From UBA1124 sp963933095 (GTDB taxonomy: Bacteria; Pseudomonadota; Gammaproteobacteria; Pseudomonadales; Cellvibrionaceae): a stretch of 37,739 bases of DNA. Under the pieces are notes generated by a model. It was not told the origin of the DNA. It was given only the letters and a program-made list of their open reading frames with translations, and made no database searches. The stretch lies in NCBI GenBank assembly GCA_963933095.1, contig CAWVSV010000011.1:1-37739 (forward strand). The letters run 5' to 3'. Both the position numbers and the translations under genes were made by a program. Below, in pieces: positions 17,313-25,291 of this stretch. Each line of letters starts with the position of its first letter. Position 1 is the stretch's first letter.

Positions 17313-18074
17313 ATGAGCATTATCACCGGCAACAACACACTTTTGCCTCACCCCGGCTTAGGTAAAACCTTACTGGCGTGTGCACTAATTGTCAGCGTAT
17401 TGATTAGTGGTGGCTGCAGCAACACCGGGAAAAATAAAGGCCCCAGCAGTACTACGCTCGGTTTTAACGACTTCGGCAAGAGCACTATCGACCAAATTAC
17501 CGAAATGCATGTACTAGAACTGCGCGATCTAACTCGTTCACTGATGATCAAACTCTACAAACGCAACCCGCGCGAGCTACGCAAGCAACCTAAGGCGAGT
17601 ATCGAGTCCCGCTTGACGCAGCTCTACAAGGGCGGCCAGACTTATACTTTTCAAGAGTTAAATAACCGAACGGGTACCGAGGCGGTGCAACTTGCTTTTA
17701 GCAAAAACTTTCGCGGCGACCGAGTGTTTGCGCTGATAGTGGGAATGAAAAGCATGCTGCATGCCAGCTACAGTTACCGCACCGAGTTTTACTATTTTGA
17801 CAGCGTCGACCAGCAGGAACTCTACGACAGCGCCCGCAATTTAGAGATCATTAACTGGCGCTTAATAACCTGTATGGATGATGACCATCAACCGCTAATC
17901 TTCAGCAACAGCTACCTAAAAACCAATCCCAACCTGAGTTATGAGCGATTATTCAGCAAGATGATAGCCACCCAAGACATGATGGCTAAAATTGTGGCGG
18001 ATAGAACCAAACGGACAATTATCAGCGTGGCACAAAGTGCCGCCTCAACACTGCTTATTCCGATCGGGATTTAA
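17313..18074 (+). CDS. Predicted lipoprotein of unknown function
   Basis: I do not recognise the family with certainty. The N-terminus is a long signal peptide (n-region about 17 residues, hydrophobic core 18-31) ending in the lipobox ISGGC with C35. The mature part is mixed alpha/beta with a helical start (ELRDLTRSLMIKLYKRNPRELR), a central hydrophobic strand FALIVGMKSML and an aromatic segment YRTEFYYFDSVD; the C-terminus ends in a hydrophobic stretch from about residue 235. ATG 17313 has AGG 7 nt upstream. It is isolated between two gene-poor regions, which suggests its own promoter. Outer-membrane placement is inferred only from the lipobox. Confidence 0.75.
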   Translation: MSIITGNNTLLPHPGLGKTLLACALIVSVLISGGCSNTGKNKGPSSTTLGFNDFGKSTIDQITEMHVLELRDLTRSLMIKLYKRNPRELRKQPKASIESRLTQLYKGGQTYTFQELNNRTGTEAVQLAFSKNFRGDRVFALIVGMKSMLHASYSYRTEFYYFDSVDQQELYDSARNLEIINWRLITCMDDDHQPLIFSNSYLKTNPNLSYERLFSKMIATQDMMAKIVADRTKRTIISVAQSAASTLLIPIGI

Positions 18075-18803
18075 TTTTTTACATTAGCCGAGCTTTGATT
18101 ACCAGCTTAGCTCTCTATCAGCATGATTTACCGATAGAAACTTAACGCTGCCACGCGCTAACATCTCAACTATTGTCTGGACGCTGATCGTTTTTGCGCA
18201 TATTAGGTTTGCCCTTTTTATGCGTGATCAACAAACTCTCATTCGCCCTAATCGATTATTCTTGTCGCACATACATCTGCATCCGCAGCAAACCAACGGC
18301 AGGAGTAAATTCTTGCGCAATCTCTCGCTCGGGTCTCTCAATCAAGAATCTTATTTTACCGGTTAAATTAAACAGATTCTCACTGGGCAAGTTAAATTAC
18401 CAAACCCGCTCCCCCATCAAAGTCTCGCCCGAAAGAATCTATTTAAGCGCCTAATTGCCGACAGATACAACAGAGCCATTTCTGGCAGCGGCCACAGCAA
18501 GACTATCGCAATCCACAGTAATATTTCTCCAAGCCTGTGAAGGCTAATGGCATTTGCCTTCTCTGCATTTCCATACGAATACTCCCTTTGTGGCCGCTAT
18601 GCATTACAGCGCTCGCTGGCAAAATCGACCAATAGAGAAGATTTAACGAAAACTAATAGGAATCTAGCTGTTTTCAGCCGTTCTCCCCTCTTAATAAACG
18701 ACTTATTTATCAACTTCAGTCTATCTGAGGCTATAATGATTCGCATTTGCCAGCGGTCTTGCGCCCGCCAGCCACATTTTCAGTCAACACAGAGGTAAAA
18801 ACT
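18075..18803. other. Gene-poor region, possible decayed coding sequence
   Basis: No intact gene is convincing. On the minus strand a 59-codon frame (18596-18420) encodes a hydrophobic helix followed by an Arg-rich end, and a different frame (18396-18259, 46 codons ending at TAA 18258-18256) encodes a charged, protein-like stretch; that frame is also open for 13 codons before an in-frame TAA at 18399-18397. This pattern fits a broken minus-strand gene but could be chance. Plus-strand frames at 18194-18454 and 18547-18798 look like shadows. The promoter of the aminotransferase is at the right end. Confidence 0.4.
18732..18737 (+). promoter_or_regulatory. -10 element of the aminotransferase promoter
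   Basis: A perfect TATAAT, 67 bp before the TTG start at 18804. No good TTGACA-like -35 box lies 16-18 bp upstream. A similar GGC-TATAAT context precedes miaB. Confidence 0.4.
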
Positions 18804-20078
18804 TTGAACTTAGATCAAGCCACCCAAGACCAACTTAAGCAATGGGAAACAGAACTGGCCGCCGATTATCAGGCCATTATTGATCAGAAGCTGAGCCTCG
18901 ATTTGACCCGCGGCAAACCTTCCTCTGAACAGTTAAGCCTGTCCGATTCTCTAGACGGCTTGCTCAAAGGTAATTACAAGGGTGCCGACGGTACCGACGT
19001 ACGCAACTACGGCGGTCTAGATGGCCTGCCAGAAGCCAAGCAACTGGGCGCCAACTTGATGGGTGTTGATGCTGCCGATGTATTGGTGGGTGGTAACGCC
19101 AGCCTGACGTTAATGTTTCAGGCCATGCTGACCGCCAACAATTTTGGCCTCACCGGCACCGATAGCGCTTGGAATAAAGAAGGCAAAGTAAAATTTATCT
19201 GCCCAGTACCCGGCTATGACCGTCACTACACCGTTTGCGAGCAGCTCGGTATCGACATGGTCACTGTCGATATGACCGCTAATGGCCCAGACATGGACGC
19301 AGTAGAAGCACTGATCAAAGCCGACAGCAGTATCAAGGGTATCTGGTGTGTGCCCAAGTACTCAAACCCAACTGGGGTAATTTACTCAGATGAGACCGTA
19401 GATCGCATAGCCGCCTTAGGTAAGATTGCCGGCGCTAACTTCCGCGTTTTCTGGGACAACGCCTACTCAGTACATGACCTGGGTGAATTTAAGCCGCTGG
19501 CCTCAATTAAAGAGGCCTGCAGCAAACACGGCACTGAAGATTCAGTACTGCAATTTGGCTCTACCTCCAAAATCACTTTCGCCGGTGCCGGCGTCGCCTT
19601 TATGGCCGCATCAGCCGCCAATTTGGCCGGTTTCAAAAAGGTGCTTGGCACCTTGACCATCGGTCCCGACAAGGTAAATCAGCTGCGCACCGTTGCTCTG
19701 TTGCCCAATAAAGACGCACTGTTCGACCATATGCAAAAGCACGCTGAAGTACTTGCACCGCGCTTTGCCGCGGTACTTGAAAGCCTTGCCGCCAACTTTG
19801 GCGACAACGACATGGGCAGCTGGGAAAGCCCTGAGGGCGGCTACTTTGTCTCATTCGACACTCGCCCAGGCGTTGCGGTTGCCGCCGCTAAGTTGTCTGC
19901 GGATGCTGGTGTTAAGCTGACACCGGCTGGTGCCACCTTTCCGTATGGTAGGGACCCAGCCAACTGCAACATCCGCATAGCGCCTTCTGTACCGACTCTA
20001 GCGGAAGTAGAAGCGGCGATGAAAGTGTTTGCAGTGTGTGTGAAGTTAGCGAGTGTACGAGTAGCCTTGGCTGCTTAA
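18804..20078 (+). CDS. PLP-dependent aspartate aminotransferase, subgroup 1c
   Basis: Transfers the amino group between aspartate and 2-oxoglutarate. The sequence closely follows the Corynebacterium glutamicum-type AspAT family (Pfam Asp_aminotransf): LDLTRGKPSSEQL near the N-terminus, GADGTDVRNYGGLDG, FICPVPGYDRHY, VPKYSNPTG with the substrate-contacting Asn, FWDNAYSVHDL, the PLP lysine K256 in GSTSKITFAGAG, and a C-terminal IRIAPSVP with the carboxylate-binding Arg. I chose TTG 18804 because AGAGG lies 8 nt upstream; a TTG at 18747 would add 19 atypical residues. It stands alone, with its own promoter-like box and a shared terminator. Substrate specificity is inferred from the family. Confidence 0.9.
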   Translation: MNLDQATQDQLKQWETELAADYQAIIDQKLSLDLTRGKPSSEQLSLSDSLDGLLKGNYKGADGTDVRNYGGLDGLPEAKQLGANLMGVDAADVLVGGNASLTLMFQAMLTANNFGLTGTDSAWNKEGKVKFICPVPGYDRHYTVCEQLGIDMVTVDMTANGPDMDAVEALIKADSSIKGIWCVPKYSNPTGVIYSDETVDRIAALGKIAGANFRVFWDNAYSVHDLGEFKPLASIKEACSKHGTEDSVLQFGSTSKITFAGAGVAFMAASAANLAGFKKVLGTLTIGPDKVNQLRTVALLPNKDALFDHMQKHAEVLAPRFAAVLESLAANFGDNDMGSWESPEGGYFVSFDTRPGVAVAAAKLSADAGVKLTPAGATFPYGRDPANCNIRIAPSVPTLAEVEAAMKVFAVCVKLASVRVALAA

Positions 20079-20137
20079 AACCCGAGCCGCGCCTGCGGCA
20101 TTTGTGTACCCTTGGGCACATCGTACATTTTGTAGAT

Positions 20138-20175
20138 AAAAAACGCCGGCTATCGCAGGAAGTCGGCGTTTTTTT
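20138..20175. terminator. Bidirectional Rho-independent terminator between convergent genes
   Basis: The stem ACGCCGGC (20143-20150) pairs with GTCGGCGT (20162-20169, one G:U) and is flanked by A6 on the left and T7 on the right. It serves the plus-strand aminotransferase and the minus-strand CYTH gene. Confidence 0.85.
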
Positions 20176-20197
20176 GGCTGCTAAAAACTAACAATAA

Positions 20198-20668
20198 CTA
20201 CCAAGACGTGAACGGCGTCTTCACCAAGCTCGAATTGTAATACCGGGCATCACCGGTCACTTCCAGCGCCAACCACTCGGGTCGCTCAAACGTTTCATCC
20301 TCGGCAGTGAGCTCAACCTCGGCCACCAGTAAACCTTGATTGTCACCATTAAATATATCCAGCTCAAAAACATGTGAGCCCAGTGGAATTTCATAGCGCA
20401 CCTTCTCAACTGTTGGCACCACACACAGCTCGGCAATCAACTGTTCCGCATCAGCCAGCGGAATAGCGTATTCAAACTCCAGTCGGGAGGTACCGGTAGC
20501 ATTATTTTCGCCCTTAATAGTGAGAAAGGCGCACTCACCTTTAAGTCGTACACGAGTAACAGTATTATTACTGGAGGGCAGGTAGCCCTGCTTTATGGCA
20601 ATACCGACAGGCAGATCTGGCAACAGATCCATGTTTACTAGAAATTTACGCTCGATTTCAACAGCCAT
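20198..20668 (-). CDS. CYTH domain protein (triphosphate tunnel metalloenzyme, probable inorganic triphosphatase)
   Basis: A small stand-alone CYTH/TTM enzyme; related bacterial proteins hydrolyse inorganic triphosphate with Mg2+. The hallmark ExExK is seen at E4-E6-K8 in VEIERKFLV, followed by alternating charged beta strands that line the tunnel: RVRLKG, FLTIKG, RLEFEYAI, KVRYEIPL, FELDIF, VAEVELTAED. At 156 aa it is the usual size of a single CYTH domain without the CHAD domain. An adenylate cyclase class IV activity is possible within this superfamily but less likely for the short form. ATG start; it ends at the shared terminator. Confidence 0.88.
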   Translation of the reverse strand: MAVEIERKFLVNMDLLPDLPVGIAIKQGYLPSSNNTVTRVRLKGECAFLTIKGENNATGTSRLEFEYAIPLADAEQLIAELCVVPTVEKVRYEIPLGSHVFELDIFNGDNQGLLVAEVELTAEDETFERPEWLALEVTGDARYYNSSLVKTPFTSW

Positions 20669-20699
20669 TATTTTTCCTTAGTACATACTGCAGATACAA

Positions 20700-20733
20700 A
20701 AAACCCGCTACATTGACAAAATATAGCGGGTCT
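20700..20733 (-). terminator. Rho-independent terminator after the DUF1820 gene
   Basis: Read on the minus strand, ACCCGCTA pairs with TAGCGGGT (20724-20731 with 20703-20710) and is followed by T6. It separates the DUF1820 gene from the CYTH gene, so the two minus-strand genes are probably separate transcripts. Confidence 0.75.
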
Positions 20734-20748
20734 TTGATGCAGAGATTT

Positions 20749-21093
20749 TTACTCACCCAAAGGCGGCTTTATACCCGGCATTGGAAATTTGGCAATTTTG
20801 CTACCGGTACCTACCGCGCCACCCTTCACCTCGGTCACCTTAACCTCGCCTTCCTTTTCCACCTCATCGATACGCACTATGGCATGCATAGGAATATAGG
20901 TGCGTTTGACGCCGGCAAACTCGTTTTTCAGTTTTTCCTCGGCGGGATCTACCAGCAGCTGCGAACGCTCGCCAAAGACCAACTCCTCAACCTCGATAAA
21001 ACCGTACATTTCGCTTTGAAAAATAGCGCGGGCAAAGATCTCAAAGACTTCGTCTTGATTAAGGAAGATCACCTTAAAAACGGGTTTATTCAT
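20749..21093 (-). CDS. DUF1820 family protein
   Basis: A conserved gammaproteobacterial protein of unknown function. The family pattern is clear: KPVFKVIFLNQDEVFEIFAR, a GFIEVEELVFGER block, LLVDPAEEKLKNEF and RTYIPMHAIVRIDEVEKEG, ending in a Pro-rich tail (FPMPGIKPP). I set the start at the internal ATG 21091-21093, which gives the usual family N-terminus MNKPVFKV; the frame is open 21 codons further, but that part is Cys-rich and not family-like. 114 aa. Acidic, no signal peptide, so probably cytosolic. Divergent from miaB, as in related genomes. Confidence 0.88.
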   Translation of the reverse strand: MNKPVFKVIFLNQDEVFEIFARAIFQSEMYGFIEVEELVFGERSQLLVDPAEEKLKNEFAGVKRTYIPMHAIVRIDEVEKEGEVKVTEVKGGAVGTGSKIAKFPMPGIKPPLGE

Positions 21094-21190
21094 ATTGGGC
21101 TGCCGAGATTGCATTTGCGGAACAACATAATAGCATTCTTTATCCGAGCACTTCACAAACCTGATGGTGGGTTTTATCTCGCGCTATGGC

Positions 21191-21196
21191 TATAAT
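21191..21196 (+). promoter_or_regulatory. -10 element upstream of miaB
   Basis: A perfect TATAAT, 79 bp before the miaB ATG, in the divergent spacer with the DUF1820 gene. No clear -35 box is seen 16-18 bp upstream. Confidence 0.4.
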
Positions 21197-21274
21197 GCGC
21201 CCCCACTACGAAACTGGCTAGTTTTTGAACACTTAGCCAAGCAAGATCGCACCATTTGAACAGCAGGTATACAG

Positions 21275-22648
21275 ATGTCAGTCGCAGAGAAAGCCGTTAA
21301 GAAACTCTTTATTAAGACCCATGGCTGCCAAATGAACGAATACGACTCCAATCGTATGCGCGACCTGCTCGGTGACTCTCACCGAATGGAACCCACTGAC
21401 GACCCTGAAGATGCAGATGTAATCTTAATTAACACCTGTTCTATTCGCGAAAAAGCGCAGGAAAAACTGTTTCATCAGCTCGGTCGCTGGAAGCATCTTA
21501 AAAAGAAAAACCCCAATTTGGTAATCGGTGTGGGCGGTTGTGTCGCCAGTCAGGAAGGCGATGCCATCGCAAAGCGGGCGCCCTATGTCGACCTGATCTT
21601 TGGCCCGCAAACCTTGCATCGGCTGCCGGAAATGATCGACACACCGAAAAAAAATGGCTCGGCCATAGTCGATATCAGTTTTCCCGAAATCGAAAAATTC
21701 GACCACCTGCCCAAGCCAGAAGCTGACGGCGTCAGCGCCTTCGTATCCATCATGGAAGGCTGTTCCAAATACTGTACTTTCTGCGTAGTGCCCTACACCC
21801 GTGGCGAAGAAGTCAGTCGCCCGGTAGACGATGTATTGGCAGAGATTGTGCATTTAGCGGGCCAAGGCGTGCGCGAAGTCAACTTGCTGGGCCAAAACGT
21901 TAACGCCTATCGCGGTGATTCCATCGACGCTTCAGGTGTAGGGCATATGGTCGACTTAGCCGAACTGATTACCGCAGTTGCGGCCATCGACGGCATCGAC
22001 CGCATTCGTTTCACCACCAGTCACCCAGTGGAATTCAGCGATGCTTTAATCGATGTGTACAATGAGGTGCCGGAGCTGGTCAGCCATATCCACTTGCCTG
22101 TACAAAGTGGTTCCGACCGCATCTTAATGGCGATGAAACGCGGCCATACCGTGCTGGAATACAAATCAAAGCTGCGCCGCTTGAAAAAGATTCGCCCCGA
22201 CATCTGCTTCTCCTCGGACTTTATCATCGGCTTCCCCGGTGAGACCGATGCTGATTTCGAGAAGACTATGGACCTGATTCAAGCCATGGACTTCGATCTG
22301 TCGTTTAGCTTTATCTACAGCAAACGCCCTGGCACCCCTGCCTCGGACCTGCCCGACGACACCAGCGAGACGACCAAGAAGCTGCGTCTGAAAATCTTAC
22401 AAGAACGCATCAGTCAGCAGGCTATGGACATCGCTCGCAAAATGGTCGGCAACACCGAGCGCATATTGGTCAGCGGCTACTCAAGAAAAGATCCAGGCCA
22501 ACTATCAGGTCGCACCCAAAACAACCGCGTGGTTAATTTCCGCTGCGACCAGCCCGAACTAATCGGCAAGTTTGCTGATATTGTAATTGAAGAGGCACTG
22601 AACAACTCACTGCGCGGCACACTGGTAGGCTCAGAACTAGATGGCTAA
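21275..22648 (+). CDS. miaB: tRNA-2-methylthio-N6-dimethylallyladenosine synthase
   Basis: Radical-SAM methylthiotransferase that converts i6A37 to ms2i6A37 in tRNAs reading UNN codons. Seen: an N-terminal MTTase domain with cluster ligands C18, C55 and C89, the radical SAM CxxxCxxC at C163-C167-C170, and a C-terminal TRAM domain (about 385-450; ERILVSGYSRKDPGQLSGRTQNNRVVNF). Length 457 aa, ATG start with CAGCAGG upstream. It heads the conserved miaB-phoH-ybeY-corC-lnt series, although 178 bp separate it from phoH. Confidence 0.97.
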   Translation: MSVAEKAVKKLFIKTHGCQMNEYDSNRMRDLLGDSHRMEPTDDPEDADVILINTCSIREKAQEKLFHQLGRWKHLKKKNPNLVIGVGGCVASQEGDAIAKRAPYVDLIFGPQTLHRLPEMIDTPKKNGSAIVDISFPEIEKFDHLPKPEADGVSAFVSIMEGCSKYCTFCVVPYTRGEEVSRPVDDVLAEIVHLAGQGVREVNLLGQNVNAYRGDSIDASGVGHMVDLAELITAVAAIDGIDRIRFTTSHPVEFSDALIDVYNEVPELVSHIHLPVQSGSDRILMAMKRGHTVLEYKSKLRRLKKIRPDICFSSDFIIGFPGETDADFEKTMDLIQAMDFDLSFSFIYSKRPGTPASDLPDDTSETTKKLRLKILQERISQQAMDIARKMVGNTERILVSGYSRKDPGQLSGRTQNNRVVNFRCDQPELIGKFADIVIEEALNNSLRGTLVGSELDG

Positions 22649-22826
22649 ATAGCTAGGGTGGTTGGGCGTTTTCCATAAACACCCAATACATTTACCACAT
22701 CCATGCGCCTCGGCAATGCCTATCCAAGCTAATGTAATAAGAGCACCTAACTCTCATAACTAAATAGCCTTTTCCCTCCGCACAGATTGCGGTACGCTTG
22801 CAGATAGGCTCTTAAAGGGAAATCAC

Positions 22827-23870
22827 TTGGATACCAGCATTCGAACTCAGCCCACTGTGACACTTAAAGTTGCACTCGAACCCAGCGATGCGCACCGACT
22901 CGCCAATCTCAGCGGTCATCTCGACGAAAATCTACAGTTAATAGAGCGCCGGCTGCATATTGATATACGCGCTCGCGGTCATAATTTTTCCATTACCGGA
23001 GCCAGCGCCGCAGTCCGTGTTGGCGCCGACCTACTGCGCGGCCTCTACCGTGATGCCGGCAACCCCGTCAGCCCTGACGAAATCCATCTAGCCCTGCAAA
23101 CCTCCAGCATCGAGGCACTTATGGAAGATCAAGCCACAGATAGTCGCACTCAAAAAAATTCCCAGCAGGACACTGCCCAAGAGAGTCCATCGCTGAGTTT
23201 GATCCGCACGAAAAAATGCAACATCACGCCCCGCGGACGCCACCAAGAAGACTATGTGCATGCGGTACAAAATCACGACATTAATTTTGGTATTGGCCCC
23301 GCTGGCACTGGCAAAACTTATTTAGCGGTGGCTTGCGCGGTTGAATCACTGCTAAAAGATCAAGTCGAGCGCATACTGCTGGTGCGGCCAGCAGTAGAAG
23401 CCGGCGAAAAACTCGGCTTTTTACCGGGTGATCTGGCTCAAAAAGTCGACCCCTACTTACGTCCTCTCTACGACGCTCTGTTTGACATGCTTGGCTTCGA
23501 CACCGTCGGTAAGCTAATAGAGCGCAACGTCATCGAGGTCGCACCACTGGCCTATATGCGCGGCCGCACGCTCAACAACGCCTTTATTATTCTCGATGAA
23601 AGCCAGAACACCACACGCGAGCAGATGAAAATGTTTTTAACTCGCATCGGCTTTGGCTCCACTGCGGTAATTACCGGCGACCCCAGCCAAATAGATTTGC
23701 CCAAGGGCGTTAAATCTGGACTCAGGCACGCCGCCGAGGTACTCGATGGCGTAGAAGGCATCAGCATGACAATCTTCGACGCCAAAGATGTAGTGCGCCA
23801 CCCGCTGGTACAAAAAATCGTCACCGCCTACAACGCCTATGATGCCAAGCAAGGCAGTGATCGCCACTAA
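22827..23870 (+). CDS. ybeZ: PhoH-like ATPase (YbeZ)
   Basis: A PhoH-family P-loop ATPase whose gene is almost always linked to ybeY; it is thought to act with YbeY in rRNA processing. Seen: an N-terminal KH-like RNA-binding segment (about 10-75), a variable linker (95-125), Walker A GPAGTGKT at 157-164 and Walker B FIILDESQNT near 253-262. The TTG start at 22827 is preceded by AAGGGA with good spacing. Its stop codon overlaps the ybeY start by one base (TAATG), a sign of translational coupling. Length 347 aa. Confidence 0.95.
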   Translation: MDTSIRTQPTVTLKVALEPSDAHRLANLSGHLDENLQLIERRLHIDIRARGHNFSITGASAAVRVGADLLRGLYRDAGNPVSPDEIHLALQTSSIEALMEDQATDSRTQKNSQQDTAQESPSLSLIRTKKCNITPRGRHQEDYVHAVQNHDINFGIGPAGTGKTYLAVACAVESLLKDQVERILLVRPAVEAGEKLGFLPGDLAQKVDPYLRPLYDALFDMLGFDTVGKLIERNVIEVAPLAYMRGRTLNNAFIILDESQNTTREQMKMFLTRIGFGSTAVITGDPSQIDLPKGVKSGLRHAAEVLDGVEGISMTIFDAKDVVRHPLVQKIVTAYNAYDAKQGSDRH

Positions 23871-24358
23871 TGACTGCACTTTATATTGATCTTCAAATAG
23901 CCATAGCGGCAGACCCTGCACTGCCACCAGAACAACAACTGCGACTATGGGTGGGCGCGGCATTAGCGGCGGCCAACTACCGCGGCGATGAGGCCGAGCT
24001 GAGTGTACGCTTGGTGGATATCAGCGAGAGTCAGGCGCTAAATTTACAGTATCGCGACAAAGACAAGCCTACCAATGTATTATCCTTCCCGTTCGAACAG
24101 CCGCCAGGCTTGCCGACGGAGGCACAATTGCCTCTGCTTGGCGATTTGGTAATCTGTGCGACACTAGTAAAGCGTGAAGCCGCCGACCAGGGCAAAACAT
24201 TCGAGGCCCACTGGGCCCATATGCTGGTTCATGGCACCTTGCATCTGCTCGGTTTCGACCATATAGAAGAGCCTGAAGCCGAAGCGATGGAAACACTAGA
24301 AACCCAGATTTTAGTTAATCTAGGTTACCCCAAACCCTACGCCAATGAAGCGGCATAA
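23870..24358 (+). CDS. ybeY: Endoribonuclease YbeY (rRNA maturation factor)
   Basis: A zinc-dependent endoribonuclease needed for 16S rRNA 3'-end maturation and ribosome quality control. The metal-binding HGTLHLLGFDH is seen at residues 121-131 (H121, H125, H131), preceded by the conserved YRDKDKPTNVLSFPF and LGDLVI segments. Length 162 aa. The ATG overlaps the ybeZ stop by one base, so the two are coupled. Confidence 0.97.
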   Translation: MTALYIDLQIAIAADPALPPEQQLRLWVGAALAAANYRGDEAELSVRLVDISESQALNLQYRDKDKPTNVLSFPFEQPPGLPTEAQLPLLGDLVICATLVKREAADQGKTFEAHWAHMLVHGTLHLLGFDHIEEPEAEAMETLETQILVNLGYPKPYANEAA

Positions 24359-24391
24359 AAGCTTCAACCGACAGGATATAAAGAAAATACA

Positions 24392-25291
24392 ATGACCGAA
24401 GACCCCACGAGTAGCAGCGCCGATACCCCTGCTGGCACAGCTAACAGCAGTACGGCCCGTAGTCAGGACAAGTCTTGGCTCGACAAGCTACTGCACGCAT
24501 TCTCCGGCGAGCCCAAATCCCGTGAAGAATTACTCAAAGTTATCAAAGAGGCGGCCGACAACCAGCTGCTCGATCAGGAGGCGCTGAGTATTATCGAGGG
24601 CGCTATGGATGTGTCAGTACAGCAGGTACGCGAAATTTTAGTGCCGCGGTCGCAGATGGTAGTGGTCAAAATTGACGATCAAGCCGCTGACTTTTTGCCT
24701 AAGATGATCGCCTCGGGACACTCACGGTTCCCGGTGATCGGCGATTCAATTGATGATATTCGCGGCGTACTGCTAGCCAAAGATTTGATGCCGTTTGTCC
24801 TCGAGGGCTTAGAGAACTTCCGCCTAGAAAATATTATTCGCCCAGCCAATATCATTCCCGAAAGCAAGCGCCTTAACATTTTACTGCGTGAATTCCGCGA
24901 AAATCGCTACCATATGGCTCTAGTGATTGATGAATACGGCGGCATCTCTGGCTTGGTAACGATTGAAGATATTTTAGAGGAAATTGTCGGCGAAATTGAA
25001 GACGAGACCGACGATGACGGAGAGGATGCCTTCATCCGTAAGGTCAGCGAGAGCGAGTATGTTGTTAAAGCCCTAACCCCAATAGAAGACTTCAATGAGC
25101 ACTTTGCTACCGGTTTTAGTGATGATGATTTCGACACCATCGGTGGCCTACTGATGCAATCCTTTGGTCACCTGCCCGCTCGCAATGAAAGTACCGAGCT
25201 TAACGGTTATCAGTTTCAGGTGCTCTACTCAGACAATCGCCAAATTCATTTGCTACGACTAACTCCCCCGCTCACCCCCAGCAGCAACTAA
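24392..25291 (+). CDS. ybeX: CorC/YbeX family CBS-domain protein
   Basis: A cytosolic protein of the CorC/HlyC group, linked in the literature to Mg2+/Co2+ efflux and, as YbeX, to ribosome metabolism. Seen: an N-terminal disordered Ser/Thr/Ala-rich part (1-25), two CBS repeats (about 70-125 with VPRSQMVVV and SRFPVIGDSIDDIRGVLLAKDL; about 135-190 with MALVIDEYGGISGLVTIEDILEE), an acidic connector, and a C-terminal CorC_HlyC domain (about 215-292). It lacks transmembrane helices. 33 bp after ybeY, and its TAA is immediately followed by the lnt ATG. Confidence 0.94.
   Translation: MTEDPTSSSADTPAGTANSSTARSQDKSWLDKLLHAFSGEPKSREELLKVIKEAADNQLLDQEALSIIEGAMDVSVQQVREILVPRSQMVVVKIDDQAADFLPKMIASGHSRFPVIGDSIDDIRGVLLAKDLMPFVLEGLENFRLENIIRPANIIPESKRLNILLREFRENRYHMALVIDEYGGISGLVTIEDILEEIVGEIEDETDDDGEDAFIRKVSESEYVVKALTPIEDFNEHFATGFSDDDFDTIGGLLMQSFGHLPARNESTELNGYQFQVLYSDNRQIHLLRLTPPLTPSSN

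Noticed and set aside
18194..18454. Plus-strand 86-codon frame before the aminotransferase
   Set aside because: Ser/Cys/Arg-rich shadow-like composition, no ribosome-binding site and no recognisable domain.
18547..18798. Plus-strand 83-codon frame overlapping the aminotransferase promoter
   Set aside because: It crosses the TATAAT box and the leader of the real gene and has unlikely composition.
20713..21195. Plus-strand 160-codon frame antisense to the DUF1820 gene
   Set aside because: The opposite strand encodes a clear conserved family; this frame is its shadow.
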